Below are positions 9,694-18,844 of a stretch of 64,000 nt of DNA, piece by piece. Made by a program: the position numbers and the translations under genes. This DNA comes from Acinetobacter towneri DSM 14962 = CIP 107472 (lineage in GTDB: Bacteria; Pseudomonadota; Gammaproteobacteria; Pseudomonadales; Moraxellaceae), in NCBI RefSeq assembly GCF_000368785.1, contig NZ_KB849690.1:60869-124868 (forward strand), given 5' to 3'. Every line of letters starts with the position of its first letter. The stretch's first letter is position 1. The notes under the pieces are model-generated. The model ran no database searches. It had not been told where the DNA came from and saw only the letters and a program-made list of their open reading frames with translations.

Positions 9694-10434
9694 TTAGAAG
9701 TGGTATTTGACCAATGCGCTGACATCGTTTTGATTGATGCCTGATTTATTACCGTATTTGTTGTTCCAAACAGAGTGTTCGATACCGACATATAAACGTG
9801 TATTTGGCGAAATGTGTTTGCCTGCATTCCATTTATATTGTGTAGTCCAGTTGAGTTCGCTAGCGTGGTCATCTTCTGCAGTAGACCAATCAAGGAAACC
9901 ATCTACTAAAAAGTCTTCAACACCGACTTTAAATGGAAGACCGTAAGCAAACGTCATTTGATAATCATCTTGAGAGATATCTTTATCATTATCTGCTTTG
10001 TAGAAGTTCAATTGCGCATATTTGAAATATGGAAGCTCAAGATCAAAACCAATACCGTATAGGTAATTGTTAAAGCCTTCGCCACCTTCCCAAGTGGTTG
10101 CAATTAAAACATCTTTAATTGGACCAAAGGCAAGTTTTTGACCAGAAACAGCGCCTAAGCTTAAGCGTGGTGATACTTCAAAGTAAGTGTCATTGCCATC
10201 TACATCATTGTTTGAACGGTCAGCAAAGGCAAAAAAATCACCATATTTAAAACCAGCAGCGTATTCAAAAGTTACAGTGCTTTGTTCAATCTCTTGATCG
10301 CCAGTTAAAAAAGGTGATTTGTAATTTTCACCGTATAAACCTGTCACGCTAAAATCTTGCCAAATCGGTGCAGCTTGCGTAAAAGTTGCAGCAGTGGAGA
10401 TTGCGCACAGCGCAGCAATATGTGTAAGTTTCAT
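9694..10434 (-). CDS. Tsx-like outer membrane channel
   Basis: Predicted outer-membrane beta-barrel of the nucleoside-specific Tsx channel family. From ATG 10434 the protein has 246 residues and a clear signal peptide (MKLTHIAALCAISTAATF, with cleavage after TQA). The mature part has alternating hydrophobic/polar strands rich in Tyr, Trp and Phe and ends in the barrel signature VKYHF with terminal Phe. WQDFSVTGLYG near the mature start and the later DLELPYFKYAQLNFY fit Tsx proteins. A TTG five codons upstream is less likely because it would extend the signal peptide. The transported molecule is not known. Confidence 0.8.
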   Translation of the reverse strand: MKLTHIAALCAISTAATFTQAAPIWQDFSVTGLYGENYKSPFLTGDQEIEQSTVTFEYAAGFKYGDFFAFADRSNNDVDGNDTYFEVSPRLSLGAVSGQKLAFGPIKDVLIATTWEGGEGFNNYLYGIGFDLELPYFKYAQLNFYKADNDKDISQDDYQMTFAYGLPFKVGVEDFLVDGFLDWSTAEDDHASELNWTTQYKWNAGKHISPNTRLYVGIEHSVWNNKYGNKSGINQNDVSALVKYHF

Positions 10435-10979
10435 AAAAATAGACCCCAATAAAAGCGTTTCAAGGATACAGATCCTTTAGCAAAAATAAAGCAAAATTCG
10501 ATTATTGACGGGTCATTTTTGGGTGTTTTTTATCAGTTTTTGGGTTGAGTGTTTTTTAAACGATTTAAAACCAATGGTCAAAATGCAAAGGCGAATATTG
10601 CAGATGTAACTAAACCCTTTAAAAGCATCAAGTTTCTTATTGGCAATAGATTGAACAACATGGTGCTATCCAAATTGATCGCTTATTGAGCATCTAAGCT
10701 GAAATTGGTGATAAAAGGGTTATTCTTTTGCTGCTTTTCTATAAATATTGCTTGCATATTTTTCAGATAGGCCCGATATTCAAGGTATAGGGACACGGTT
10801 CTGCAGAATTAAAAGTGTTCATCATTCACGTAGGAGGAAGTGATTCCAAACTAAGTTGAAGATGTACTTTATGCTGTAAAAACAGCACATTATAAACACG
10901 CCAAAACATATATATAAAATTATGTGTAAGATTTTGGCACAACAAGATTCAGAAATAACGAACGCAAGAGGATGAAATC
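10435..10979. other. 545-bp intergenic region between the Tsx-like gene and hpf
   Basis: No open frame with an RBS is seen. It must hold the divergent promoters of both neighbours. A small hairpin, GCTGT-AAAA-ACAGC, lies at 10872-10885, and AACGCAAGAGG at 10961-10972 provides the RBS for hpf. I cannot place the promoters with confidence. Confidence 0.5.
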
Positions 10980-11345
10980 ATGAACATTGAAATCCGTACC
11001 GATAAAAACATTCAAAACAGTGATCGATTAATTAGTTACGTTCGTGAAGAACTGAATAATGAATTCCAACGCCACAGTGAGCGTATTACCCATTTTTCAG
11101 TGCATTTTAGTGATGAAAATGGTGAAAAAGGCGGTGATGACGACATTCGTTGTATGATTGAAGCACGTCCAGCAGGTTTAAAACCAGTGGTTGTGAATCA
11201 TCGTGGTCATAATATTGATACAGCCATTCACGGTGCGATTGACCGTTTAAAACGCAGCCTAGAACATGCGTTTGAGAAAAATGAGAATCCTCGTGGTGCT
11301 CGCCCAGAATTTGTAGATACAGATGTTGGTGGCGACGACGAATAA
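10980..11345 (+). CDS. HPF/RaiA-family ribosome-associated protein
   Basis: A 121-residue homologue of the hibernation factors that bind the 30S decoding region and block translation in resting cells. It shows the family pattern: N-terminal beta strand MNIEIRTDKNI, an amphipathic helix, FSVHFSDENG, IEARPAGLKPVVV, then the second helix DTAIHGAIDRLKRSLEH. It is of the short type, without the long C-terminal dimerisation domain. The acidic tail (FVDTDVGGDDE) is unusual for E. coli HPF. RBS AAGAGG. It stands alone with its own terminator, away from rpoN, where hpf often sits. Confidence 0.85.
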   Translation: MNIEIRTDKNIQNSDRLISYVREELNNEFQRHSERITHFSVHFSDENGEKGGDDDIRCMIEARPAGLKPVVVNHRGHNIDTAIHGAIDRLKRSLEHAFEKNENPRGARPEFVDTDVGGDDE

Positions 11346-11365
11346 GGATCAGACAGATTCCAAGA

Positions 11366-11393
11366 GCCTCGCAAATTTTGCGGGGCTTTTTTG
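11366..11393 (+). terminator. Intrinsic terminator after the HPF/RaiA gene
   Basis: Stem GCCTCGCAAA / TTTGCGGGGC (one G-U pair) followed by TTTTTTG, 20 bp past the stop. Confidence 0.88.
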
Positions 11394-11509
11394 TGTTTGC
11401 ATGCAGCCAATGCACTAAATTCACGATTTGCTGACATTTATCTCATACAAATGTCGCTTTATTGGGCATAATAGTTCTAAATTAAACATTGAATAAGAGA
11501 GCTCTCTGC

Positions 11510-12052
11510 ATGTTAACTGCGCAACAACAAGTCTTGGTGCAAGCAATAGAAGAATTAGACCTTGCCCAAGTGCAACGCCTATTGGCAGACGGTTTAGACC
11601 CTAACTTTATGGATGCCGAAAAAGGCCCTGTAATTTCAGTCTGGTCAGATGGTTTATTTCAATGGTGGGAAAAAGTCTGCGAAGCATATGAAGCAGGTCA
11701 GCCACTCACAGAGCAGCAAAAACAGCAAGATTTGCAAGTGCATTTAGATATTTTAGAGGCCTTGATTCAAGCCAAAGTGAATTTGCATTTATGGGATGCC
11801 GAAGAAATTTACGGCCCATTGTGGGATGCGGCTTCTGCAGCATGTGTTCCTGCGGTACAGCGTTTATTAGATGAAAAAGTCGATCCGAACAGCAAAGATG
11901 AAGATGGTTTAACGATTTTATCTTCAATTAGTGATTTATTGTTTGATTGTGATTTTGATGAAATTCAGTGGTCGGATGCTTTGCTAGAAGAACAGCAGAC
12001 TTTAGAATTGTTGCGTCGTTATGGCGCAAAAATGAGCAAAGAATTGGCCTAA
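11510..12052 (+). CDS. Ankyrin-repeat protein
   Basis: Small cytoplasmic protein of 180 residues made largely of ankyrin-type repeats. LDLAQVQRLLADGLDPN near the start, ILEALIQAKVNLHLWD in the middle and AAVQRLLDEKVDPNSKD (read here as VPAVQRLLDEKVDPN) with GLTIL each follow the repeat consensus. Such proteins act through protein-protein contacts; no partner is evident. The start is ATG 11510 with AAGAGA 9 bp upstream, preferred over the TTG at 11489. The downstream porin-like gene begins 16 bp after the stop and may be co-transcribed. Confidence 0.75.
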   Translation: MLTAQQQVLVQAIEELDLAQVQRLLADGLDPNFMDAEKGPVISVWSDGLFQWWEKVCEAYEAGQPLTEQQKQQDLQVHLDILEALIQAKVNLHLWDAEEIYGPLWDAASAACVPAVQRLLDEKVDPNSKDEDGLTILSSISDLLFDCDFDEIQWSDALLEEQQTLELLRRYGAKMSKELA

Positions 12053-12068
12053 GAGCAGAGATAAAAAT

Positions 12069-12839
12069 ATGTCAGCATTAAAAACAGTTGGGTTAATCGT
12101 GGCGGCAGGCATCAGCATGCAGGTGAGCGCGGCAGATTTTGAGTTTGATCGTCCTGGTGCAGGAATGAGTACGGGTATTACACCTGTAGGGAAACTGGCT
12201 TGGGAACAGGCTTTGCCACGTGCAAGTTATCAAGAAAGTAACGATGCTTCGGGCGAAAAAGTTAAAACTACTCGCCTTAATGCTGACATGCTGTTACGTA
12301 CAGGTTTGGCGCAAGATTTAGAGTTACAGCTGGGCTGGCAAGGGCCTGCATGGAGCAAAAGCAAAACTGCAGGTCAATCGGTTGAAGATGATGGTTTGGG
12401 TGATGTCAGCATTGGTTTAAAACAAGCCATTGACTTAAATGATGACAAACTTTCTATGGCCGTGTTGTTGCAAGCGCTAATTGCCACAGGCAATGATGGC
12501 TTTAGCGAAGAAGATGATATTTATAGCTTGGGTACGGCAGTCAGCTATCAATACAGTGAGCTGTTAAAAACAGGCATCAACATGCGTTACGATGTACAAA
12601 ATAGCGATTGGGCGGTTACAGCAATTCCCAATATTCAGTATCGTTTAAGCGATCAATGGTCAGGTTTTTCAGAATTGGTCTATCGTAAAGCAGAAAGTCA
12701 GGACAATGAATATGGCTTAACTTCGGGGGTGATTTACGCACTGAATGAACGCACTCAGCTGGATGCCAGTGTCGGTGTAGATTTAGACGGTGCAGATAAA
12801 AGTTACCATGCAGGTTTAGGTATGGCGTTCTTGTTCTAA
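12069..12839 (+). CDS. Outer-membrane beta-barrel protein, phenol MetA-like family
   Basis: A 256-residue secreted protein with signal peptide MSALKTVGLIVAAGISMQV (cleavage after VSA). The mature chain begins ADFEFDRPGAGMSTGITPVG and shows repeated short amphipathic strands ending in GMAFLF with terminal Phe, as in barrels. The layout (early DRP, DGLGDVSIGLKQAI in the middle, DVQNSDWAVTAIPNIQY) fits the 'MetA pathway of phenol degradation' / transporter-like outer-membrane family. The substrate is unknown. It may be in one transcript with the ankyrin gene. A GC-poor gap of 117 bp separates it from dsbD. Confidence 0.7.
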   Translation: MSALKTVGLIVAAGISMQVSAADFEFDRPGAGMSTGITPVGKLAWEQALPRASYQESNDASGEKVKTTRLNADMLLRTGLAQDLELQLGWQGPAWSKSKTAGQSVEDDGLGDVSIGLKQAIDLNDDKLSMAVLLQALIATGNDGFSEEDDIYSLGTAVSYQYSELLKTGINMRYDVQNSDWAVTAIPNIQYRLSDQWSGFSELVYRKAESQDNEYGLTSGVIYALNERTQLDASVGVDLDGADKSYHAGLGMAFLF

Positions 12840-12956
12840 GCCATTTAAACCATTTAAAGCTTTAAAATACGTTGTATGTTGCAGCAGGCTAAACTCATCA
12901 AGCTTGCTGCAGATTCGTTTTCATCCTAATAAAGTTCATGCCGAGGCGAGCAGAAC

Positions 12957-14837
12957 ATGAAGCAGTCCTTATTTCAGACCTTTTGGCAAGCTGCTGTTGA
13001 TCTAATGGCTGATATTTTTCGCTATATGAATAGGGGCTTATCTTGTCTGCTCGCAAGTCTACTTTTATTGTGTTCGCTAAGCCTACACGCAGAAGCACCT
13101 TTACTCCCACCCGAACAAGCCTTTCAGTTTAGCGTTGAATCGGTCAATCCCCAACAAGCCGAACTGCGCTGGAACATGCCTGAACAGTATTATTTGTATC
13201 AGCATCAATTTAAGGTTGAGCATGGACAGCAAATACTGGCTTTAGAGTTGCCTCCCGCAGAAGATGTTTATGATGAAAACTATGGACATACTCAGGTTTA
13301 TTATCAACAAGTCAGTTTTAAAATTCCCACGCAGGCTGCACAGCGCTATCAAGTGAGCTGGCAAGGTTGTGCGCAAGATCGACTTTGTTATCCACCACAG
13401 CGCATTGAATTTCAGACAGACAGCACTGGTTTGGTGATTTTAGACAATCAAAGCGCAGCACAAAAAAATCTGTGGGGTGGACACAGTAACCCAACCCAGA
13501 ATGTGTTTTCGACAACACCTGCCAATTCCACGCTAGCATCCTCAACAAGTGTTGCGACAGCGCAACCCATCACTGCACAAGATCAAATGTGGTCAGAAAA
13601 ACTGGCACAGAGTTCATTTGCTTATGGCTTGCTACTGTTTTTTGGTTTAGGGGTTTTATTGGCCTTTACTCCATGTTCTTTGCCGATGTTGCCCATTTTG
13701 ACCTCCTTGTTGGTGCGTGAACATAAAGGTGTCAAAGCGTGGACGATTACTCTGGTTTTTGTCTGTAGCATGGCAATGGTTTATGCCATATTGGGTTTAA
13801 TTGCGTCATCCGCAGGTTTGAATTTTCAGCGTTGGTTACAACAACCTGCTACTTTAATTGCCTTTAGTTTACTGTTTGTGTTGTTTGTCTTAAATTTGTT
13901 TGGACTGTTTGAGATCAAGTTACCACGTGCTTGGGTCAACCGACTCGATCAGGCACAATCCATGCAAAAAGGCGGTAATTTGGCGGGTGCTGCACTCATG
14001 GGCATGTTGTCGGCACTTTTGGTCGGCCCGTGTATGACTGCACCACTGGCAGGGGCGTTATTGTTTATTTCACAAACCCAAAGTCAGATGCAGGGGGCGT
14101 TGCTGTTATTTACGCTCGGTTTTGGTATGGGTACGCCGTTATTATTGGCCAGTGTGCTTGGGGCAAAAGCTTTACCACGCGCAGGTTTGTGGATGCATCA
14201 AGTCAAAGTGCTGTTTGCCTTTATTATGTTGGCATTGGCGTTGTATTTCATTCGTCCGTTATTGGGTGAAGCATGGATGCAATGGCTTAGTTTGGCACTT
14301 GGAGTGGGTTTTGTCGGCTATGTGCTGCATCGTTTGAGTGGCTATCATGGTACGCTGCGGGCGATTTATCTGAGTGCGTTATTGGTGGTGGTGCCGTATC
14401 TGATTTATAACCAATATCAACACAGCCAGCGTTTTTGGCAGCAGGAAAACGATGCGGTTTTAGAATGGCACCGTGCAACGACTGCAACGGAATTACAACA
14501 GTTACTTGCCCAAGCTCCGAAAAATCAGCGCATGATTATAGATGTCTATGCCGATTGGTGTGTGGCGTGCCGTCCGATTGAGCAACAGGTATTGACATCT
14601 TCCACTGTAAAACAGGCACTTGCAGAATTTTATTTAATTAAACTCGATTTAAGCCATTACGATGCCAGTCATCAAGCTTTGCTGAATAAATGGGAAATTT
14701 TAGGGCCACCTACCTTTTTATTTTTGGATGCACAACAACAAGAAATTCGCAGTCTGCGTTTAACGGGTGCGTTTAACGAAAGCACCTTGTTAAATCAACT
14801 GCAGCAACTTCAAACCACACAGGAGTCATCGCCATGA
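12957..14837 (+). CDS. dsbD: Thiol:disulfide interchange protein DsbD
   Basis: Carries electrons from cytoplasmic thioredoxin across the inner membrane to periplasmic DsbC/DsbG and cytochrome maturation. The 626 residues divide as follows: signal region to ~46; periplasmic alpha domain with its Cys pair in WQGCAQDRLCYPP; an eight-helix membrane domain with the two core cysteines in TPCSLPMLPIL and VGPCMTAPLAGA; C-terminal thioredoxin-like domain with DVYADWCVACRPIE. All six redox cysteines are present. An alternative start at Met24 (13026) would give a tidier signal peptide, but ATG 12957 has GAGGCGAG upstream. The stop overlaps the next gene by four bases (ATGA). Confidence 0.95.
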   Translation: MKQSLFQTFWQAAVDLMADIFRYMNRGLSCLLASLLLLCSLSLHAEAPLLPPEQAFQFSVESVNPQQAELRWNMPEQYYLYQHQFKVEHGQQILALELPPAEDVYDENYGHTQVYYQQVSFKIPTQAAQRYQVSWQGCAQDRLCYPPQRIEFQTDSTGLVILDNQSAAQKNLWGGHSNPTQNVFSTTPANSTLASSTSVATAQPITAQDQMWSEKLAQSSFAYGLLLFFGLGVLLAFTPCSLPMLPILTSLLVREHKGVKAWTITLVFVCSMAMVYAILGLIASSAGLNFQRWLQQPATLIAFSLLFVLFVLNLFGLFEIKLPRAWVNRLDQAQSMQKGGNLAGAALMGMLSALLVGPCMTAPLAGALLFISQTQSQMQGALLLFTLGFGMGTPLLLASVLGAKALPRAGLWMHQVKVLFAFIMLALALYFIRPLLGEAWMQWLSLALGVGFVGYVLHRLSGYHGTLRAIYLSALLVVVPYLIYNQYQHSQRFWQQENDAVLEWHRATTATELQQLLAQAPKNQRMIIDVYADWCVACRPIEQQVLTSSTVKQALAEFYLIKLDLSHYDASHQALLNKWEILGPPTFLFLDAQQQEIRSLRLTGAFNESTLLNQLQQLQTTQESSP

Positions 14838-15514
14838 TGCAGCTGTATATTGCCAATAAAAATTATTCGAGCTGGTCGATGCGCCCGTGGTTGGTACTGA
14901 AGGCGTTTGATTTGGCTTTTGAAGAAATACAACTGAACTTTCCATGCGAGCGTGGTGAGGGTAATTTTAAACAGCAGGTGCTGGCAGTGAACTCAAACGG
15001 TAAAGTACCTGCTTTATTGCATGATGGATTATTGGTCTGGGATTCTCTTGCCATTTGTGAATATTTGGCTGAGCAATTTCCAGAGCAAGCCCTGTGGCCA
15101 CGTAATGCACAACAACGCGCTTGGGCACGCAGTATTTGTGCAGAAATGCACAGCGGTTTTACAGATTTACGCAGTTTATGTGGGATGAATATTCGCGCCA
15201 ATTTAGCGGAAGTTGGCGCAAAATTATGGCAAGAACATGCAGGTTTGAGGCAGGATGTGGCTCGCATTGAACAGATTTGGGCAACACGCCCAACTGTAGG
15301 TGGCTTTTTATGTGGTGAATTCAGCATTGCCGATGCCTTTTATGCCCCTGTGGTGACACGTTTTATGACTTATGCTTTGCCCGTGAGCGCAGAAAGTCAG
15401 CAGTATATGCAACTGGTGATGCAGCATCCTGCTATGCGCGCTTGGGTACACGCCGCATCACAAGAAGCAATGTGGGTCAATTATTTAGAGCCTTATCAAA
15501 AACCAGCAAAATGA
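14834..15514 (+). CDS. Glutathione S-transferase family protein
   Basis: A 226-residue GST-fold protein. The thioredoxin-like N-domain has the Ser-containing active-site stretch NKNYSSWSMRPWL, the cis-Pro region GKVPAL and the glutathione-binding DSLAICEYLAE. The C-terminal helical domain carries the family N-capping motif (FSIADAFYAPVV). It overlaps dsbD by ATGA, so translation is probably coupled. The substrate is unknown. The serine-type N-terminus resembles zeta/YfcF-like members. It depends on glutathione, which gshA and gshB in this window supply. Confidence 0.88.
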   Translation: MMQLYIANKNYSSWSMRPWLVLKAFDLAFEEIQLNFPCERGEGNFKQQVLAVNSNGKVPALLHDGLLVWDSLAICEYLAEQFPEQALWPRNAQQRAWARSICAEMHSGFTDLRSLCGMNIRANLAEVGAKLWQEHAGLRQDVARIEQIWATRPTVGGFLCGEFSIADAFYAPVVTRFMTYALPVSAESQQYMQLVMQHPAMRAWVHAASQEAMWVNYLEPYQKPAK

Positions 15515-15680
15515 CTTGGAAAAAGCAGGATTAGGAAAAATACTGCGGAAGTTTTTGTGCGGTAAAGTGGTCTTTTTTGTTCCAAAAATAAAACATAGTG
15601 TCTTAGTTTTCCCAATTATTCTATTTACGCTGCACGATTAAAATAGCGTTATTAAATGAATACAAGATTGGAACATCCCC

Positions 15681-16244
15681 ATGAAAATTTTACACATCGA
15701 CTCGAGTATTTTAGGTGAAAACTCAGTTTCACGTCAGTTAAGCCAAGCGATTGTGCAACAATTGACTGCAAAAAATAGCAATGCACAGGTCGATTATTTA
15801 GATTTGGCACAACAGCCGATTCCGCACTTAACTGCCGAAATTTTAATGGGGCAGGATGCAGAACAAGCGGCTTTGGGTGAAAAAATCATCCAACAATATA
15901 TTGATGCCGATGTCGTGGTGGTGGGTGCAGCCATGTATAACTTTGGTTTGACTTCAACTTTAAAAGCATGGATTGATCGCATCAGCGTGGCAGGTAAAAC
16001 CTTTAAATATACCGAGCAAGGGCCTGTAGGCTTGGCGGGTGAGAAAAAAGCCTATATCGCCAGTAGCCGTGGCGGTGTGTATGGTGATAACAGCCCTGCC
16101 GATTTTCAGGAAGATTTCTTGAAAACCATCTTCAACTTTACAGGGGTGAATGATGTAGAAATTATTCGCGCTGAAGGGGTGAGTATGTCGGAATTTAAAG
16201 ACCAAGCTGTTGCCAATGCGATGCAAAAAATTCAGGCGATTTAA
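15681..16244 (+). CDS. azoR: FMN-dependent NADH-azoreductase
   Basis: Flavodoxin-fold quinone and azo-compound reductase, probably serving quinone or thiol stress. The 187 residues start MKILHIDSSILGENSVSRQL, the phosphate-binding loop for FMN. PMYNFGLTS-type motif (AAMYNFGLTSTLKAWID) and the SSRGGVYGD loop are as in E. coli AzoR. It stands alone, with its own promoter region (15515-15680) and terminator. Confidence 0.93.
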   Translation: MKILHIDSSILGENSVSRQLSQAIVQQLTAKNSNAQVDYLDLAQQPIPHLTAEILMGQDAEQAALGEKIIQQYIDADVVVVGAAMYNFGLTSTLKAWIDRISVAGKTFKYTEQGPVGLAGEKKAYIASSRGGVYGDNSPADFQEDFLKTIFNFTGVNDVEIIRAEGVSMSEFKDQAVANAMQKIQAI

Positions 16245-16264
16245 CCCACTATTTCAATAAAAAA

Positions 16265-16298
16265 AGCTCAGTGCCTTGAGGGTGCTGAGCTTTTTTTA
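16265..16298 (+). terminator. Intrinsic terminator after azoR
   Basis: Stem AGCTCAG / CTGAGCT with an extended upper part, then TTTTTTT. It is preceded by A7, so it can serve the minus-strand esterase too. Confidence 0.88.
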
Positions 16299-16351
16299 TA
16301 TAGATGGATCGGCTAAAAGGGTTGGTTAGCAAAGCCTTGTTATGGTTGAAC

Positions 16352-17263
16352 TTAGCTCTGATCTTGCCGATGTGCAAACTCTGCTAAATCTGCCAATGCA
16401 CGTTTGGCTTCTTCAAACCACGGTGAAAACATTTGAAAATTGTGCCACATACCCGTGTAGAGTTTGTAATGCACTTCTACGCCTGCCTGTTCGGCTTTTT
16501 CTTTAAAACGTGTTGCATCATCCAGCAAAATTTCTTTAGAGCCAATTTGTACTAAAACTGGTGGTAATTCGTGTAAATCATCAAACAATGGCGAAATTTG
16601 CGGGTCTGCCCGATCAAGTTCAGGCGGTACATAGTAATCAATGCCTGTTTCCAGCGTTTCAATTGACAGCAGGGCATCATGCTTGCTGTTATAACGCAAG
16701 GATTCACTGGTGAGGGTTAAATCTAAAAATGGTGACAGCAGCATTAAGCCACTCACTTGCGGCAATTGCTCATCACGTATTTTTAAAGCTAGCGCCAACG
16801 CTAAATTTGCACCGCAAGAATCTCCTGACAAAATAATATCTTTGGCGTGTATACCTTGCGCCAACAGACTTTGATAGACATCAAACACGGCTTCCAAAGC
16901 ATGTGGAAAAGGATGCTCAGGTGCAAGCGGATAATCGACATGAATCACTTGCATTTGGGTGCGTGCCGCAACTTGACTCAAAAATGCTCGATGGGTATTT
17001 AACGAACCCAGAAAAAAAGCCCCGCCATGAATATGAAAAATGAGCTGTGTTGCAGCATTCTGTGGTTTTAATTCTTCGGCATGCAGACCTGCTAAACGCA
17101 GCGCGCGTACCTGCACCGACTTTTGCATGGGAAATAAACGGCACATTTGTTCTAGTGCAAAACGTACAGAATTGGGGGGTAAATTAAATTGGCTTGGTTT
17201 GCGAATGGTGGTTTTTAAAAACTGCTCTGTAATAATTTGTTTCCACATGGGGTTAATCTTCAT
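16352..17263 (-). CDS. Alpha/beta hydrolase of the hormone-sensitive lipase family
   Basis: Esterase of 303 residues. The HGGAFFLG oxyanion motif and the nucleophile elbow GDSCGAN (usual form GDSAG) identify the HSL / family IV group. The Asp of the triad lies near the ILLDDATRF region and the His in MWHNFQMF. These enzymes hydrolyse short-chain acyl esters. No signal peptide is seen, so it is probably cytoplasmic. ATG at 17263. It stands alone and converges with azoR. Confidence 0.88.
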   Translation of the reverse strand: MKINPMWKQIITEQFLKTTIRKPSQFNLPPNSVRFALEQMCRLFPMQKSVQVRALRLAGLHAEELKPQNAATQLIFHIHGGAFFLGSLNTHRAFLSQVAARTQMQVIHVDYPLAPEHPFPHALEAVFDVYQSLLAQGIHAKDIILSGDSCGANLALALALKIRDEQLPQVSGLMLLSPFLDLTLTSESLRYNSKHDALLSIETLETGIDYYVPPELDRADPQISPLFDDLHELPPVLVQIGSKEILLDDATRFKEKAEQAGVEVHYKLYTGMWHNFQMFSPWFEEAKRALADLAEFAHRQDQS

Positions 17264-17417
17264 GATTTTTCCATCTTGTTCTTTATTTGATCGGATATTT
17301 GTGTATTTACCAACATAATTTACAAGGGTACACTAAACGGTCACATTCAAAAATTGCAAATTTGTTGTGACTTTTTAATAATAAAGTTGTCTGATAGTAG
17401 ACCAGGGAAACAAAACA

Positions 17418-17855
17418 ATGAAAAAAATTGCACTTGCATTCGGGCTGTTAGGTTTAAGCGCTTTGGCCAATGCTGCAGATCCGCTTAACGGCACAGTTTG
17501 GAAAACAATTGACGACAAAACCAAACAACCCAAAGCCACGGTAAGATTTACTGAGCAAAAAAATGGAACTTTAACCGCAAGCATTCAGTCAATTTTAACG
17601 CCTGGTGAAGAAAATGCCTGTACAAAATGTGAAGGTCCGTATCACAACAAATCACTCAAAGGTTTGACCATTGTTCGCGGTCTGAAAAATACAGGCGGCA
17701 CGAGCTACGATGGTGGTTCAATTCTTGACCCGCAAACAGGTAAAACCTACAAGCTAAAAGGTAAACTTGCCGATGGTGGTAAGAAACTGGAATTGCGTGG
17801 TTTCATTGGTGTAGCGGCATTGGGTCGTAACCAAACATGGATTCGTGCGAACTAA
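17418..17855 (+). CDS. DUF2147-type secreted protein
   Basis: A 145-residue exported protein with signal peptide MKKIALAFGLLGLSALANAA. The mature domain starts DPLNGTVWKTIDDKTKQPKA and contains CTKCEGPYHNKSLKGL, GGSILDPQTGKTYKLK and ending residues LGRNQTWIR. This is the pattern of DUF2147, a lipocalin-like periplasmic family of unknown function. The CxxC pair could form a disulfide or bind metal. ATG with AGGGAAAC upstream. It stands alone, with a terminator shared with the convergent ArsC-like gene. Confidence 0.82.
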   Translation: MKKIALAFGLLGLSALANAADPLNGTVWKTIDDKTKQPKATVRFTEQKNGTLTASIQSILTPGEENACTKCEGPYHNKSLKGLTIVRGLKNTGGTSYDGGSILDPQTGKTYKLKGKLADGGKKLELRGFIGVAALGRNQTWIRAN

Positions 17856-17905
17856 GCATGTATTCCACCTGTGCAGTTGAAATCATATTGCACAGGATAT
17901 AAAAA

Positions 17906-17935
17906 AACCTGCTCCATGTGAGCAGGTTTTTTATT
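17906..17935. terminator. Bidirectional terminator between the DUF2147 and ArsC-like genes
   Basis: Stem AACCTGCTC / GAGCAGGTT flanked by A7 and TTTTTT. It sits between two convergent genes and fits both. Confidence 0.9.
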
Positions 17936-17950
17936 GGTATTTTTTTAAAC

Positions 17951-18298
17951 TTAACCTAAAGCACGATAAGCCGCTTCATCAAAACCCGCAATAAAGCCTG
18001 ATTCAGTTTTTAAGACAGGACGTTTAATTAAACTGGTGTGAGTGCAAAGTGCTTCAATTAAGTTGGCTTCACTGGCCAAAGCAGCTTGCTGTTCTGCTTC
18101 GCTGAGTTTGCGCCAAGTGGTGCCTTTTTTATTCAGTACTACATCTTGCCCAAGCGCATCTAACCAACTTTTGACAGTGTCGGCATCGATCCCTTGTTTT
18201 TTATAATCGTGAAACTCATAACTTAGCCCCAATTCATTGAGTAAATCGAAGGCTTTTTTCATTGAATTGCAGTTCTTAATCCCATAAATTTTTAACAT
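17951..18298 (-). CDS. ArsC/Spx-family (YffB-like) reductase
   Basis: A 115-residue protein of the ArsC/Spx/MgsR superfamily. It begins MLKIYGIKNCNSMKKAF, where one cysteine (Cys10) sits at the ArsC active-site position without the second Cys of a CxxC motif. The middle has HDYKKQGID and GTTWRKL, and the end has LIKRPVL, as in YffB. YffB-type proteins are thought to act as glutathione-dependent thiol reductases rather than arsenate reductases; the true role is unknown. It stands alone on the minus strand. Confidence 0.85.
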   Translation of the reverse strand: MLKIYGIKNCNSMKKAFDLLNELGLSYEFHDYKKQGIDADTVKSWLDALGQDVVLNKKGTTWRKLSEAEQQAALASEANLIEALCTHTSLIKRPVLKTESGFIAGFDEAAYRALG

Positions 18299-18844
18299 AT
18301 TTTTTTCACGTTAATATCATCAAACTGGCTATAGCCTAGCCCAAAACAGCGCTAAGTGCTAGAAACTTGCAGTGAACAATGATTGGCTGTTTAAATGGTA
18401 TGTGTCATCAATACGTCATACCGATGTCACCAAATTGACACTTGATCGCTCTAAAATGGGACGCATAAACAGAAAAAAATGAAAAACTTGATAAGAACAG
18501 ACTTTAGTGAAAATAAAAAATACAGTGAAGAACAACAGTAACAGCGCAAAACAGAAAATAAGATGATAAAAAGAGAAAACCCGCATTTAATCATCCTGAT
18601 TATGCGGGTCTCATTTTAACGTCCATTGTTACATCCTTGAAACTAACCAAAACCAGTTAGTTTATTTTCCATCCTTCGGCTTCCAATCCTTTTGTGTCAT
18701 CCTGACTGTCCCTTTGCCGTGATGCAATAATGCGCTGAATCGACTTGAAGATAAATACACAAAGTCGACAGATTATGTGCGAATTGAACCTCAGTTGAGT
18801 GAACAACTGTTCACTCGTGTAGGCTGTGAAATTTGTGTGAATAA
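18299..18844. other. 546-bp intergenic region with three hairpins
   Basis: No supported gene. Three perfect inverted repeats: ACCCGCAT/ATGCGGGT (18579-18609), AAACTAAC/GTTAGTTT (18640-18663) and GAGTGAAC/GTTCACTC with an AACT loop (18797-18816). None has a long T-run. The last lies just beyond where the xthA transcript would have ended before the adjacent element inserted. A small RNA in 18.48-18.67 kb is possible but not shown. Confidence 0.45.

Noticed and set aside
10900..10979. Possible sigma-54 promoter (TTTTGGCACAACAAG) before the HPF/RaiA-type gene
   Set aside because: TGGCAC is present but the -12 TTGC element is missing.
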